NCBI GenBank assembly: GCA_963976055.1
Contig: CAXBJB010000002.1
Coordinates: 372,001 to 436,000 of the forward strand
DNA: 64,000 nt
Direction of reading: 5' to 3'
Origin: UBA1479 sp963976055
GTDB lineage: Bacteria; Pseudomonadota; Alphaproteobacteria; Rhodospirillales; Casp-alpha2
A program made the translations under genes and the position numbers. Below the pieces are notes generated by a model. That model was not told where the DNA came from, did not search any database, and saw only the letters and a list, made by a program, of their open reading frames with translations. Of this stretch, positions 39,153-49,106 are shown piece by piece (the stretch's first letter is position 1; each line of letters opens with the position of its first letter).

Positions 39153-40427
39153 TCACCCGAACAGCGCGGCGCCGTTGTAGCGCGCCGTCGGCCCCAGGTC
39201 TTCGTTGATGCGCAGAAGCTGATTGTACTTGGCCAGCCGGTCGGAGCGCGACAGCGACCCGGTCTTGATCTGCCCGGCGTTGGTGGCGACGGCGATGTCG
39301 GCGATGGTGGTGTCCTCGGTCTCGCCGGAGCGGTGGGAAATCACCGCCGTATAGCCCGCCTTATGAGCCATCTCGACCGTCTGCAGGGTTTCCGACAGGG
39401 TGCCGATCTGGTTGACCTTGATGAGGATCGAATTGGCGACGCCCTTTTCGATCCCGTCGGCCAGGCGCACCGGGTTGGTCACGAACAGGTCGTCGCCGAC
39501 CAGCTGCACCGTGGCGCCGATGGCGTCGGTCAGGGCCTTCCAGCCGTCCCAGTCGTCCTCGGCCATGCCATCCTCGATGGATTTGATGGGATAGTTGGCG
39601 CAGAGGTCCTGGTACAGCCGCGCCATCTCGTCGGCGCCCAGGGTCTTGCCGATCCCCTCCAGGACGTACTTGCCGTCCTGGTAGAATTCGGTCGAGGCAC
39701 TGTCGAGGGCCAGGACCACGTCCTCGCCGGGCGTGTAGCCGGCGTCGGCGATGGCCTTCATGATGAAGTCGAGGGCTTCTTCCGAGCTTTTCAGGTTCGG
39801 TGCGAAGCCACCCTCGTCGCCCACGTTGGTGGCGTGCCCGGCCTTGGCCAAGCCCTTCTTCAGGGTATGAAACACCTCTGCCCCCATGCGCAGGGCGTCG
39901 GGAAAATCGTCCGCGCCCACGGGCATGATCATGAATTCCTGAAAATCGATGGGATTGTCCGCATGCGCCCCGCCGTTGATGATGTTCATCATCGGCACCG
40001 GCAGGTCGCGGGCGAAGGCACCGCCAACATAGCGGTACAGCGGCAGGCCCGCCTCCTCCGCCGCCGCCTTGGCGGCCGCCAGGCTGACGCCCAGAATCGC
40101 GTTGGCGCCGAGCCGCGCCTTGTTGGGCGTGCCGTCCAATTCGATCATCACGTTGTCGATGAACAACTGGTCCTCGACATCGGCGCCGGCCAGGGCGTCG
40201 CAGATTTCGCCGTTCACGGCGTCGACGGCGGCCAGCACGCCCTTACCCAGGTAGCGCGTATCGTCGCCGTCGCGCAATTCCATGGCCTCGTGCGCCCCGG
40301 TCGAGGCCCCCGACGGCACGGCGGCGCGGCCGAGCGTGCCCGTTTCCAGGGTCACGTCCACTTCCACGGTGGGATTGCCGCGGGAATCCAGGATTTCTCG
40401 GGCGAACACGTCGATGATGGCGGTCAT
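39153..40427 (-). CDS. eno: Enolase
   Basis: The 424-residue protein contains FAREILDSRGNPTVEVDV, the magnesium loop PSGASTGAHEAMELRDGD, NVGDEGGFAPNL with the catalytic glutamate, a conserved SIEDGMAEDDWDGW, and SHRSGETEDTTIADIAVATN near the C-terminus. It interconverts 2-phosphoglycerate and phosphoenolpyruvate. Length is standard. It follows kdsA by 61 bp. The upstream pyrG-kdsA-eno order is conserved in proteobacteria. Confidence 0.97.
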   Translation of the reverse strand: MTAIIDVFAREILDSRGNPTVEVDVTLETGTLGRAAVPSGASTGAHEAMELRDGDDTRYLGKGVLAAVDAVNGEICDALAGADVEDQLFIDNVMIELDGTPNKARLGANAILGVSLAAAKAAAEEAGLPLYRYVGGAFARDLPVPMMNIINGGAHADNPIDFQEFMIMPVGADDFPDALRMGAEVFHTLKKGLAKAGHATNVGDEGGFAPNLKSSEEALDFIMKAIADAGYTPGEDVVLALDSASTEFYQDGKYVLEGIGKTLGADEMARLYQDLCANYPIKSIEDGMAEDDWDGWKALTDAIGATVQLVGDDLFVTNPVRLADGIEKGVANSILIKVNQIGTLSETLQTVEMAHKAGYTAVISHRSGETEDTTIADIAVATNAGQIKTGSLSRSDRLAKYNQLLRINEDLGPTARYNGAALFG

Positions 40428-40488
40428 GTCTGTCTCTCCGGTCAGGTCGGGCCGGTGGGCCGTCTGGTGGGGTATCAGGATCGGGGCG

Positions 40489-41325
40489 TTATAAGGAAAC
40501 CGGATGCGCCTTGGCCAGCCGGTCGAACGCCGCGAGCGTTTCTAGCACAGCGGGCATGTCGGTCAGATGTATCATGTTGGGCCCGTCGGACGGCGCGCTG
40601 TCCGGGTTTTCATGGGTTTCCATGAACACGGCGGCGACGCCCACGGCGACGGCGGCGCGGGCCAGGATGGGCGCGAATTCGCGCTGGCCGCCCGAGGTCG
40701 CGCCCTGCCCGCCCGGCTGCTGCACGGAATGGGTCGCGTCGAACACCACGGGACAGCCGGTCTTGGCCAGCACCGGCAGGGCCCGCATGTCGGACACCAG
40801 GGTGTTGTAGCCGAAACTCGCCCCGCGTTCGCAGACCATGACCCTCTGGTTGCCTGTCGACTTGATCTTGTCGACCACGTTCTGCATGTCCCAGGGCGCC
40901 AGGAACTGGCCCTTCTTGACGTTGATGGCGGCCCCTGTCTCGCCGGCGGCGAGCAGCAGGTCGGTCTGGCGGCACAAAAACGCCGGGATTTGCAGCACGT
41001 CGATCACGGTCGCGGCCTCGGCGCATTGTCCGGCGTCGTGCACGTCGGTCAGCACGGGGCAGCCGATCTGTTTCTTCACCGCCTCGAACACGGGCAAGGC
41101 CTTGTCCAAGCCCATGCCGCGCGGGCTGGTGGCGCTGGTGCGGTTGGCCTTGTCGAAGGATGTCTTGTAGATCAGCCCCATGCCCAGCTTGCCGGTCATT
41201 TCCATGAGGGCACCTGCCATGTCCAGCGCATGGTTCCGGCTTTCCATGGCGCAGGGCCCGGCGATCAGCACGAGCGGCAGGCCGTTGCCGATGGTCAGGT
41301 CGCCGACGGTGATCGTTGAGGACAA
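40489..41325 (-). CDS. kdsA: 3-deoxy-8-phosphooctulonate (KDO-8-P) synthase
   Basis: The 278-residue protein has the KdsA motifs LIAGPCAMESRNHALDMA, KTSFDKANRTS, LTDVHDAGQC and VFDATHSVQQPGG. It condenses phosphoenolpyruvate and arabinose 5-phosphate in the synthesis of the inner-core sugar KDO. A cysteine in LIAGPCAMES is at the position used as a metal ligand in metal-dependent KdsA, but CAMES-type sequences occur in both classes, so the class is not assigned. It lies 39 bp after pyrG and before eno. Confidence 0.95.
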   Translation of the reverse strand: MSSTITVGDLTIGNGLPLVLIAGPCAMESRNHALDMAGALMEMTGKLGMGLIYKTSFDKANRTSATSPRGMGLDKALPVFEAVKKQIGCPVLTDVHDAGQCAEAATVIDVLQIPAFLCRQTDLLLAAGETGAAINVKKGQFLAPWDMQNVVDKIKSTGNQRVMVCERGASFGYNTLVSDMRALPVLAKTGCPVVFDATHSVQQPGGQGATSGGQREFAPILARAAVAVGVAAVFMETHENPDSAPSDGPNMIHLTDMPAVLETLAAFDRLAKAHPVSL

Positions 41326-41364
41326 GGGCGTTTCCTTAAAGGGCCGATTTAAACCAGATGTTGT

Positions 41365-42993
41365 TTAAACCAATCTGGCCTGCTTGACCGCCGCGTCGAT
41401 GAAGGACGTGAACAGCGGATGCGGCTCGAACGGTTTCGATTTCAGTTCCGGGTGGAACTGCACCCCGATGAACCACGGATGCTCGGGGATTTCAACGATT
41501 TCCGGCAGCAGGCCGTCGGGCGACATGCCGGTGAACTTGAGGCCCGCCGCCTCTAGCCGCGCACGGTATTCCGTATTGACCTCGTAGCGATGGCGGTGAC
41601 GCTCTGAAATGTCCTTGAGGCCGTAGATTTCGCGGACGCGCGAGCCGTCCTGCAAGGTGCAGGGAAAGGCGCCCAGGCGCATGGTGCCGCCCAGGTTGCC
41701 GCCTTGTTTGCGCTGCTCCAGTTGATTGCCGTTCATCCATTCGGTCAGCAGGCCGACCACCGGCTCCTTGGCCTGGCCGAATTCGGTCGAACTCGCCCCC
41801 TTGATGCCGGCCAGATTGCGCGCCGCCTCGACCACCGCCATCTGCATGCCGAAGCAGATGCCGAAATAGGGCACGCCGCGCTCGCGCGCGAAGGTGACGG
41901 CGGAAATCTTGCCTTCCGAGCCACGCTCGCCGAAGCCGCCCGGGACCAGCACGCCATGCACGTCCTCAAGTGTGTGCAGGGCCTCGGTCTCGGTCTCGAA
42001 GATTTCCGACTCGATCCACTTGATGTTGACCTTGACGTTGTTGGCGATACCGCCGTGGGTCAGGGCCTCGATCAGCGACTTGTAGGCGTCGGGCAGCACC
42101 GTGTACTTGCCGACCACGGCAATGGACACCTCGCCCTCGGGCCGGATCGCGGTTTCGGCGATGGTCTCCCAACGGCTGAGGTCCGGTTCCCCCGTCTCGA
42201 TATTGAAATGGCGGTAGACGGAGGCATCCAGGCCTTCGGCGTGATAGGCCAGCGGCACCCGGTAGATGGTGTCCACGTCCAGCGCCGGAATGACGTCGCG
42301 TTCGTCGACATTGCAGAACAGCGAGATTTTCTTGCGCTCGCCCTCGGGCAGCGGCCGGTCGGCGCGGCACAACAGCACGTCCGGCTGAATCCCGACGCTC
42401 AGCAGTTCCTTCACGGAATGCTGGGTCGGCTTGGTCTTCAGCTCGCCCGCCGTCGGGATATAGGGCAGCAGCGTCAGATGAATGTACATCGTGCGGTCGC
42501 GGCCCAGGTCGTTGCGCAACTGACGAATGGCCTCCAGGAAGGGTAGCCCCTCAATGTCGCCGACGGTGCCGCCGATCTCGCACAAGATGAAGTCTTCGTC
42601 CTCCAGGTCCGAGGTCACGAAATTCTTGATCGCGTCGGTGACGTGGGGAATGACCTGGATAGTCGCCCCCAGATAGTCGCCGCGCCGTTCCTTGGCGATC
42701 ACGTCCGAATAGATGCGGCCCGTGGTCACGTTGTCGGATTGGCGGGACGCCACGCCCGTGAAGCGTTCGTAATGGCCGAGGTCGAGGTCGGTTTCCGCCC
42801 CGTCGTCGGTGACGTAGACCTCGCCGTGCTGATAGGGGCTCATGGTCCCTGGATCAACGTTGAGATAGGGATCCAGCTTGCGCAAACGGACCTTGAATCC
42901 GTTCGCCTGCAGCAAGGCCCCGAGAGCCGCCGATGCCAGTCCTTTTCCAAGGGAAGAGACCACGCCGCCGGTGATGAAGATGAACCGCGTCAT
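41365..42993 (-). CDS. pyrG: CTP synthase
   Basis: The 542-residue protein opens with MTRFIFITGGVVSSLGKGLA, the PyrG synthetase-domain P-loop. It has the glutaminase triad: the nucleophilic cysteine in FGICFGMQMAV and the histidine/glutamate in QFHPELKSKP. It aminates UTP to CTP with glutamine. The ATG at 42993 is chosen over an ATG four codons upstream because it matches the conserved start. A terminator for secG lies in the 104-bp upstream gap, so pyrG probably has its own promoter. Confidence 0.97.
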   Translation of the reverse strand: MTRFIFITGGVVSSLGKGLASAALGALLQANGFKVRLRKLDPYLNVDPGTMSPYQHGEVYVTDDGAETDLDLGHYERFTGVASRQSDNVTTGRIYSDVIAKERRGDYLGATIQVIPHVTDAIKNFVTSDLEDEDFILCEIGGTVGDIEGLPFLEAIRQLRNDLGRDRTMYIHLTLLPYIPTAGELKTKPTQHSVKELLSVGIQPDVLLCRADRPLPEGERKKISLFCNVDERDVIPALDVDTIYRVPLAYHAEGLDASVYRHFNIETGEPDLSRWETIAETAIRPEGEVSIAVVGKYTVLPDAYKSLIEALTHGGIANNVKVNIKWIESEIFETETEALHTLEDVHGVLVPGGFGERGSEGKISAVTFARERGVPYFGICFGMQMAVVEAARNLAGIKGASSTEFGQAKEPVVGLLTEWMNGNQLEQRKQGGNLGGTMRLGAFPCTLQDGSRVREIYGLKDISERHRHRYEVNTEYRARLEAAGLKFTGMSPDGLLPEIVEIPEHPWFIGVQFHPELKSKPFEPHPLFTSFIDAAVKQARLV

Positions 42994-43027
42994 GGGCCTA
43001 CACAATACACTGACGGTGGGAGGGGTA

Positions 43028-43058
43028 AAAAGAAAAGAGGCGGGAATTTCCCCGCCTC
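43028..43058 (-). terminator. Rho-independent terminator after secG
   Basis: On the minus strand, GAGGCGGG pairs with CCCGCCTC around a short AT loop (43037-43058) and is followed by TTTTCTTTTT. This is a textbook intrinsic terminator 40 bp past the secG stop and upstream of pyrG. Confidence 0.85.
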
Positions 43059-43097
43059 TGATCGATGTTCCGGGAGTCGCGGATTCCTGCCATTTCC

Positions 43098-43424
43098 CTA
43101 TTTGGCGATCGGGGCTGCGGGGGCCGCGGGTACGCTCGACTCGGGCGCGGTTTGGACCGGCTGGTCGAGAATCGACCCCGTCGCCGCCTTGCGGTCGTGG
43201 GCGGCGATGATCGCCAGCACCAGCGAGGTGATCATGAACGCGGTCGCCAGGATCGCCGTCGTGCGGGTCAACAGGTCCGCCGTGGCGCGCCCGGTCATGA
43301 AGCCGCCCATGCCGCCACCGCCGCCGCCAATGCCCAGGCCGCCGCCTTCAGAGCGCTGCAACAGCACCACGCCGACCAGGCCGATGGCCAGCAGCAGGTG
43401 AATGACCAGGATCACATTTTGCAT
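43098..43424 (-). CDS. secG: Preprotein translocase subunit SecG
   Basis: The 108-residue protein starts MQNVILVIHLLLAIGLVGVV and continues LLQRSEGGGLGIGGGGGG, the SecG glycine-rich loop after the first helix. A second helix (AFMITSLVLAIIAAH) and an Ala/Pro-rich tail follow. It assists SecYEG in protein export. The ATG at 43424 has a GGAAGGA ribosome-binding site. It lies 109 bp downstream of tpiA, the usual tpiA-secG order. Confidence 0.93.
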   Translation of the reverse strand: MQNVILVIHLLLAIGLVGVVLLQRSEGGGLGIGGGGGGMGGFMTGRATADLLTRTTAILATAFMITSLVLAIIAAHDRKAATGSILDQPVQTAPESSVPAAPAAPIAK

Positions 43425-43533
43425 CGAACTTCCTTCCAAACGGGCCGTGCGCCGCCGTGGCGCGCACCGACCCCAATCAGTTGGGCCGCGTTTTACTGCG
43501 TTGCAAGACCGATTACCAGGAGGTTTTGTGCGC

Positions 43534-44301
43534 TCAGGACACGGCCTCGGCAATCGCCCAGAAATCATCGGCCTTCAGCGCGGCCCCGCCGATCAGCCCG
43601 CCGTCGACATCGGCCAAGGCCAGAAGCTCCGCCGCGTTGCCGGGTTTCATCGACCCGCCATAGAGAATGCGCACCCCCGCCGCCGCATCCGCACCGAACC
43701 GATCGGCCAGCGATGCCCGGATCGCCGCGTGCATTTCCTGGGCGTCTCCGGGCGTCGCGGTCTTGCCCGTGCCGATGGCCCAGACGGGCTCGTAGGCGAT
43801 GACCAGATTATCCGGGCTCGATCCTTCCGGGACGGAGCCCGCGACCTGGCCGACCACGACCTCGGCGGCGCGGCCGGCGTCGCGTTCCGCCTCGGTCTCG
43901 CCGACGCAGACGATGGCGCAAAGCCCCGCCGCCTGCGCCGCCCGGGCCTTTTCCTCAACCTGGGCGTCGGTTTCATGATGGTCCGTGCGCCGTTCCGAAT
44001 GGCCGACGATGACGAAGCCGCAGCCGACCTGGGCCAGCAGGGCCGCGCTGACGTCGCCCGTATGGGCCCCCTGCTCTTTCCCATGGCAATCCTGGGCGCC
44101 GAGCGCCAGGCCGCTTTCCTCGATTCGGGCGGCGATCATGGGCAGCAGCGGAAACGGCGGGCACAGCGCCATGTCGAAGGCGGGCGGCCCGTCCAGCGCG
44201 GTCATGCGCCGGGCCAGTTCGCCGGCCAGGGAATCGACCTCGTCCAGTCCGCCGTTCATTTTCCAGTTGCCCGCGATCAGCGGCGTCCGCCCTTGGCTCA
44301 T
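43534..44301 (-). CDS. tpiA: Triosephosphate isomerase
   Basis: The 255-residue TIM barrel has the substrate lysine in IAGNWKMNG, the catalytic histidine in VIVGHSERR, and the catalytic glutamate in VIAYEPVWAIGTGKTA. It interconverts dihydroxyacetone phosphate and glyceraldehyde 3-phosphate. The gene is transcribed away from the PpiD-type gene at 44496. The 194-bp gap must carry both promoters, though I cannot assign them. Confidence 0.96.
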   Translation of the reverse strand: MSQGRTPLIAGNWKMNGGLDEVDSLAGELARRMTALDGPPAFDMALCPPFPLLPMIAARIEESGLALGAQDCHGKEQGAHTGDVSAALLAQVGCGFVIVGHSERRTDHHETDAQVEEKARAAQAAGLCAIVCVGETEAERDAGRAAEVVVGQVAGSVPEGSSPDNLVIAYEPVWAIGTGKTATPGDAQEMHAAIRASLADRFGADAAAGVRILYGGSMKPGNAAELLALADVDGGLIGGAALKADDFWAIAEAVS

Positions 44302-44495
44302 GTCGCACCTATGTATTGGATGTACCGGATGATTTGTCTCGCTGCGCCTCCTCTAACACAGCCCCCCCCGGCAAGCCAATCGGCAAGCCGCCGGAATACC
44401 GCCGCAATCGGCGTCCAAGTGGTGTTGCGGGCGTTCCGTGCCCCCTCTATGATGCGCCGCCCCAAGGAGAAGGGCGCAACCCAGAAGGATTTTCC

Positions 44496-46424
44496 ATGCT
44501 TCGTCAAATTCGCGAAAAGACCGGCTCACTCGTCGTCAAGATCATCCTCGGCCTGCTCGTCATCAGTTTCGGCGCCTGGGGGATCGGGGACATGGTCCAG
44601 TTCCGTCCCGACGACCAGACCGTCGCCGAAGTGGCCGGTAAGGAATTGTCGCGCCGCGACGTGGAAAACGAGGTCCGCCGCGAGATGGCGCGGCTCAATC
44701 CCCGGTTCGCCGGCCAGCTGACGCCGGAAACGGCGCGCCTTCTGGGCCTGCCGCAATCGGTTTTGGGCCAGTTGATCAACGATATCCTGCTGACCAAGGC
44801 CGCGCATGACCTGGACATCGCCGTGTCCGACACCATCGTGCGCGATGCCGTGCGCGCGTCCAACGCGTTCCGCAGCAACCTGGGCGCCGGCGGCTTCGAC
44901 CGTCAGAAGTTCCAGAACATGCTCTACCAGTTCGGCCTGACCGAACAGGAATTCCTGGAACGCGCGCGCCGCGAACTGGCCCGCGGACAGCTGCTCGACA
45001 CGGTCGAGGCCGGTGTTGTGGCGCCCGACGTGCTGGCCGAGACCTTCTATCGCTACCGCGAGGAAACCCGCAGGGCGGAAACCCTGTTCGTGACCGACGC
45101 GGCGGCGCAGATCACGACCGAACCGACCGAACTTGAACTGCGCGCCTACCACAAGGCCAACCCGGCCGCCTTCACCGCCCCCGAATATCGTGCCGTGACC
45201 CTGGCCGTGCTCAGCGCCAAGGGCCTGACGGATGTCGCCGCCGTGACTGACGCCGACGTGGAGAAGGCCTTCAAGGAACAGGCGGAAACCCTGGGCACGC
45301 CGGAAAAGCGCGCCCTGTCGCAAATGGTTCTTCCCGACCAGGCGACCGCCGACAAGGCGGCCAAGGCGCTCGCCGAAGGACGGGCCTTCGTCGATGTCGC
45401 CAAGGAATTCGCCGGCATGGACGAAGCCGGCACGGACCTGGGCGCCGTGGCCCGTGACGAGGTCCTGGCGGAAATCGCCGACGCGGCCTTCGCGGCACCC
45501 GCGGGCGGCGTCACCGCCCCCCTGCCCGGCCCCGGCGGCATCGGGTTCTACATCGTCAAGGTGCGCGAGATCACGCCCGCCCATGTTGCCACCCTGGACG
45601 AGGTCAAGGAAAAGCTGCGGGCGACAATCGCCCATGAACGCGCCATCGATGCGCTCTACACCCAGGTAAACCGCATGGAAGACGACCTGGGCAAGGGGGC
45701 GTCCATCGAAACCGTGGCAGAGGCCATGAACATCAAGGCGGTGAAGATCGCGGCCCTGGATTCCGCCGGCAACGGCCCGGACGGAAAGCCGGCGGCGGGC
45801 CTGCCGGAAAATGCCCAGGCCATCGTCGCCTCCGCCTTCGAGACCGAGGAAGGGGCCGATTCCACCCTCCGCGAAATGGGCGACGACGCCTTTTTCGTGC
45901 TGCGCGTGGACAAGGTGACCAAGCCGGCGGTGCGCCCCTTCGAGACGGTCAAGGATCAGGTCAAGGCCGCCGTCATGGCCGAACGCAAGCGCGACGCCGC
46001 CCTGGCCTTCGCCAAGCAGTTGGCCGAACGCCTGAAAACGGTCGAGGACGCCAAGGCCGTCGCCGCCGATGCGGGAGTTGCCTATGCGGAAACCAAGACC
46101 CTGAAACGCTATATGGCGCGCAGCCAGTCGGACCTTCCCGGCCAGGTGTTGCAGGATATCTTCACGTTGAACACGGGCGAGGCCAAGGTGACCCGTGCCG
46201 ACGGCGGGTATTTCATCACCCGTCTGAAATCCATTACTCAGGCCGATCCGGCCGCCGACAAGACCGGCGTCGACACGATGCGCCAGGAACTGGCGTCGGT
46301 TCTGAAGGATGATCTGGTCACGCAGTTGGCCGGGGCCTTGCGCAAGGACCTGGGCGTGACCGTCCATCAGGACGTTCTGAACCAGATCCTGAACCCCGGC
46401 GCGACGCCGGCCGCGGCCAACTAG
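44496..46424 (+). CDS. ppiD: PpiD-type periplasmic peptidyl-prolyl isomerase/chaperone
   Basis: The 642-residue protein has a short cytoplasmic end (MLRQIREKTGS), one membrane anchor (about 13-30) and a SurA/PpiD-like N-terminal chaperone region (LGQLINDILLTKAA, EFLERARRELARGQLLD). A degenerate parvulin domain lies at about residues 250-360, and a long helical C-terminal part follows. PpiD sits at the Sec translocon and helps secreted proteins fold. The ATG at 44496 has AGAAGGA seven bases upstream. The longer frame from 44316 is not supported. trpE follows after 26 bp. Confidence 0.9.
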   Translation: MLRQIREKTGSLVVKIILGLLVISFGAWGIGDMVQFRPDDQTVAEVAGKELSRRDVENEVRREMARLNPRFAGQLTPETARLLGLPQSVLGQLINDILLTKAAHDLDIAVSDTIVRDAVRASNAFRSNLGAGGFDRQKFQNMLYQFGLTEQEFLERARRELARGQLLDTVEAGVVAPDVLAETFYRYREETRRAETLFVTDAAAQITTEPTELELRAYHKANPAAFTAPEYRAVTLAVLSAKGLTDVAAVTDADVEKAFKEQAETLGTPEKRALSQMVLPDQATADKAAKALAEGRAFVDVAKEFAGMDEAGTDLGAVARDEVLAEIADAAFAAPAGGVTAPLPGPGGIGFYIVKVREITPAHVATLDEVKEKLRATIAHERAIDALYTQVNRMEDDLGKGASIETVAEAMNIKAVKIAALDSAGNGPDGKPAAGLPENAQAIVASAFETEEGADSTLREMGDDAFFVLRVDKVTKPAVRPFETVKDQVKAAVMAERKRDAALAFAKQLAERLKTVEDAKAVAADAGVAYAETKTLKRYMARSQSDLPGQVLQDIFTLNTGEAKVTRADGGYFITRLKSITQADPAADKTGVDTMRQELASVLKDDLVTQLAGALRKDLGVTVHQDVLNQILNPGATPAAAN

Positions 46425-46450
46425 ACCGGGCCGGGCGGAAGCGCGGATCC

Positions 46451-47965
46451 ATGAAGATAGAACCCGCATTTGACGGCTTCGTCGCGGCTTACGGACGCGG
46501 AGAACCGCAGGTTCTCTGGACGTCGCTGGTCGCGGATGTGGAAACGCCCGTGTCCGCGTTCCTCAAACTGGCGCGCGGCAAGCCCTACAGCTTCGTTCTT
46601 GAAAGCGTCGAGGGCGGCGCCGTGCGCGGGCGTTATTCGTTCATCGGGTTGGATCCGGACCTGATCTGGCGCTGCCAGGGCAATACGGCGGAAATCAACC
46701 GCGATGCCCTGGACGATGTCGACGCCTTCACCCCCTGCCCGGTCGCCGAGGCCGAGGGGGCCATTGCCTCCCTGCGTTCGCTGGTCGCGGAATCCCGCAT
46801 CGACCTGCCGGACGGCCTGCCGCCCATGAGCGCCGGGCTGGTCGGTTATGCCGCCTACGATACGGTGCGTCTGGTCGAAGACATTCCCGACGGCAACCCG
46901 GACACCCTGGGCATCCCCGACGGCGTGTTCATCCGCCCGACCGTGATGGCCGTGTTCGACACCATCAAGGACGTGATTTCCGTGTTCACGCCCGTGTGGC
47001 CCCGGGACGACATTGATGCCCAGCACGCCTACGGCATCGCCGTGGAACGGCTGCGCCGCATCGTCGGTGATTTCGACACCCCTCTGCCCGAGGCCGCGCG
47101 CGCCCATCCGGAACGCGATGTGCCGGACCTTGCCCCCGCGTCCAACATGACCCAGGGCGAATTCCACGCCATGGTCGAAAAAGGCAAGGAATACATCAAG
47201 GCCGGCGACGTGTTTCAGGTCGTGCTGTCGCAGCGATTTTCCGTGCCTTTCCCCTATCCGCCCTTCGCGCTTTACCGCGCCCTTCGGCGGCTCAATCCTT
47301 CGCCGTTCCTGTTCTTCCTGGATTTCGGCGGTTTCGCCATCGTCGGGTCGAGCCCGGAAATCCTGGTCCGCGTGCGCGAGGGCAAAGTCACCATCCGGCC
47401 CATCGCCGGCACCCGACGGCGCGGCAAGGACGCGGCCGAGGACCAGGAACTGGCCAACGACCTGCTGACCGACCCCAAGGAACTGGCGGAACACCTGATG
47501 CTGCTGGACCTGGGCCGCAACGACGTCGGCCGGGTGGCGGAAACAGGCACGGTGACCGTGACCGAACAGTTCAATATCGAGAACTATTCTCACGTCATGC
47601 ACATCGTCTCCAACGTCGAGGGCAAATTGAAGCCGGATCTGGATGCGCTGGATGCGCTGTATGCAGGCTTTCCGGCGGGCACCGTGTCCGGCGCGCCCAA
47701 GGTCCGCGCCATGGAGATCATCGACGAGCTGGAGAACGTGCGCCGCGGCGTCTACGCCGGCTGCATCGGCTATTTCGGCGCCGACGGCGACATGGACAGC
47801 TGCATCGCGCTGCGCACGGCCGTGGTCAAGGACGACACCATGTACGTCCAGGCCGGCGGCGGCGTGGTCCACGATTCCAGCCCCGAGGGCGAATACCAGG
47901 AAAGCATCAACAAATCCCGGGCCCTGATCCGCGCCGCCGAAGAGGCCGTGAAGTTCGCCGGATAA
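46451..47965 (+). CDS. trpE: Anthranilate synthase component I
   Basis: The 504-residue protein has an N-terminal regulatory part with YSFVLESVEGG (tryptophan-sensing LES region). The chorismate-binding body contains KAGDVFQVVLSQRF, GSSPEILVRV, PIAGTRRRG, MLLDLGRNDVGRV and SGAPKVRAME. It makes anthranilate from chorismate with TrpG. Unlike many trp operons it stands behind ppiD. It is separated from trpG by a deacetylase-like gene on the opposite strand, and the two genes' stops are one base apart. No leader peptide rich in Trp is visible upstream. Confidence 0.96.
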   Translation: MKIEPAFDGFVAAYGRGEPQVLWTSLVADVETPVSAFLKLARGKPYSFVLESVEGGAVRGRYSFIGLDPDLIWRCQGNTAEINRDALDDVDAFTPCPVAEAEGAIASLRSLVAESRIDLPDGLPPMSAGLVGYAAYDTVRLVEDIPDGNPDTLGIPDGVFIRPTVMAVFDTIKDVISVFTPVWPRDDIDAQHAYGIAVERLRRIVGDFDTPLPEAARAHPERDVPDLAPASNMTQGEFHAMVEKGKEYIKAGDVFQVVLSQRFSVPFPYPPFALYRALRRLNPSPFLFFLDFGGFAIVGSSPEILVRVREGKVTIRPIAGTRRRGKDAAEDQELANDLLTDPKELAEHLMLLDLGRNDVGRVAETGTVTVTEQFNIENYSHVMHIVSNVEGKLKPDLDALDALYAGFPAGTVSGAPKVRAMEIIDELENVRRGVYAGCIGYFGADGDMDSCIALRTAVVKDDTMYVQAGGGVVHDSSPEGEYQESINKSRALIRAAEEAVKFAG

Positions 47966-47966
47966 T

Positions 47967-49106
47967 CTAGCCGGAGGTTCCCGACAGGCCCGTCTGGGCC
48001 GACGCCGGCCGGTGCAGCACTCTGGACACCCCGACCAATTCGAAGCCCTCCGCCTGAACCTTGGTCAGCCAAGTCTTCAGCGCGCGGAGCGTGATGTCGC
48101 GGGGATGGGCGATGGCGATGGCGATGCCGTGCTTGCGGGCCTCCGTCTCGACCCTGACCAACTGCCTGTGGACGAAGGCCTCGTCATCCTTGTGGTCGAT
48201 GAACACGTCGCGGGTGGCGTAGGGTACCCCCGCCTCGCGCGCGGTCTTGGCGCCGACGCTGTCGCGGCTGGTCACGGAATCCAGGAAAAACAGCCCGCGT
48301 GCCTTCAATTCGCCCATGACCACACGCATGCCCGCCAGATCGCGGGTAAAGCGGCTGCCCATGTGGTTGTTGATGCCCTGGTAGCCGGTCATCTGATCCA
48401 GGTTCCAGCGCAGGTTGGCCAACAATTCGGCCTCCGGCGTGCCGGTCAGCAGCACGTTGGGGCCGGGATCGGCTTCCGAGCTTTCCGGCTCCATGGCGAC
48501 GTGGAGCATGATCTCGTGGCCCAGGGCGACGGCCTCGGCCGCCTGCTTCTTCAGGTCGCGGGCATAGGGCAGGAACGACAGGGTCACCTTGGCGGGCAGC
48601 TTCATGGCGCGGGCCGAGCGCCGCTGATCGACGCCCATGTCGTCGATGACGATGGCGATCATCGGCTTGGCGGCGAGCGGCGGCGGCGCGGCCTTGGGCA
48701 GCGGCGTCATGACGGCGAGATCGGGGGCTTGCGGCTGTTCGGCGGCGGCTGGCGGGGTTTCGGGAAGCCCCGGCGCGGCCGGTTCAAGCTCCTCGACCCG
48801 GGCAACGGACAGCGTGGGATAACTGTCCGGCACGGGCGCGGCCTCTGGCGCCGCCATCTCCGGCGCCGTCGCGGATTGCGTCACATGGCGGGGGGCTGGG
48901 GCCACGATCTCCGCGACCTGGCCCTGTTGCGCAGGCGGATACTGGACGGCGGCCGTCGTGTCCTTATGGCCGCCGCCGGACAGCATGACCACGACCAGCA
49001 CCAGAATCGCGCCCGCCAGGGCACCCCCCAGCGCCGCGAGACGCACCGCAGGGTCCTTGATCGCCGTCTTGAATAATCCGCTGGGCTGTTCCGTCATTGC
49101 TTTCAC
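47967..49106 (-). CDS. Divergent polysaccharide deacetylase family protein (YibQ-like)
   Basis: The 379-residue protein has an N-terminal membrane anchor (about residues 23-43), a long Ala/Pro/Glu-rich periplasmic linker (45-145) and a C-terminal divergent NodB-like domain. That domain shows MIAIVIDDMGVDQRRS, LPAKVTLSFLPY, GINNHMGSRFTRD and IAIAHPRD. The family is called divergent polysaccharide deacetylase 2 and is thought to act on envelope polysaccharides. The substrate is unproven. It is convergent with trpE and divergent from trpG. Met4 is an alternative start. Confidence 0.88.
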   Translation of the reverse strand: MKAMTEQPSGLFKTAIKDPAVRLAALGGALAGAILVLVVVMLSGGGHKDTTAAVQYPPAQQGQVAEIVAPAPRHVTQSATAPEMAAPEAAPVPDSYPTLSVARVEELEPAAPGLPETPPAAAEQPQAPDLAVMTPLPKAAPPPLAAKPMIAIVIDDMGVDQRRSARAMKLPAKVTLSFLPYARDLKKQAAEAVALGHEIMLHVAMEPESSEADPGPNVLLTGTPEAELLANLRWNLDQMTGYQGINNHMGSRFTRDLAGMRVVMGELKARGLFFLDSVTSRDSVGAKTAREAGVPYATRDVFIDHKDDEAFVHRQLVRVETEARKHGIAIAIAHPRDITLRALKTWLTKVQAEGFELVGVSRVLHRPASAQTGLSGTSG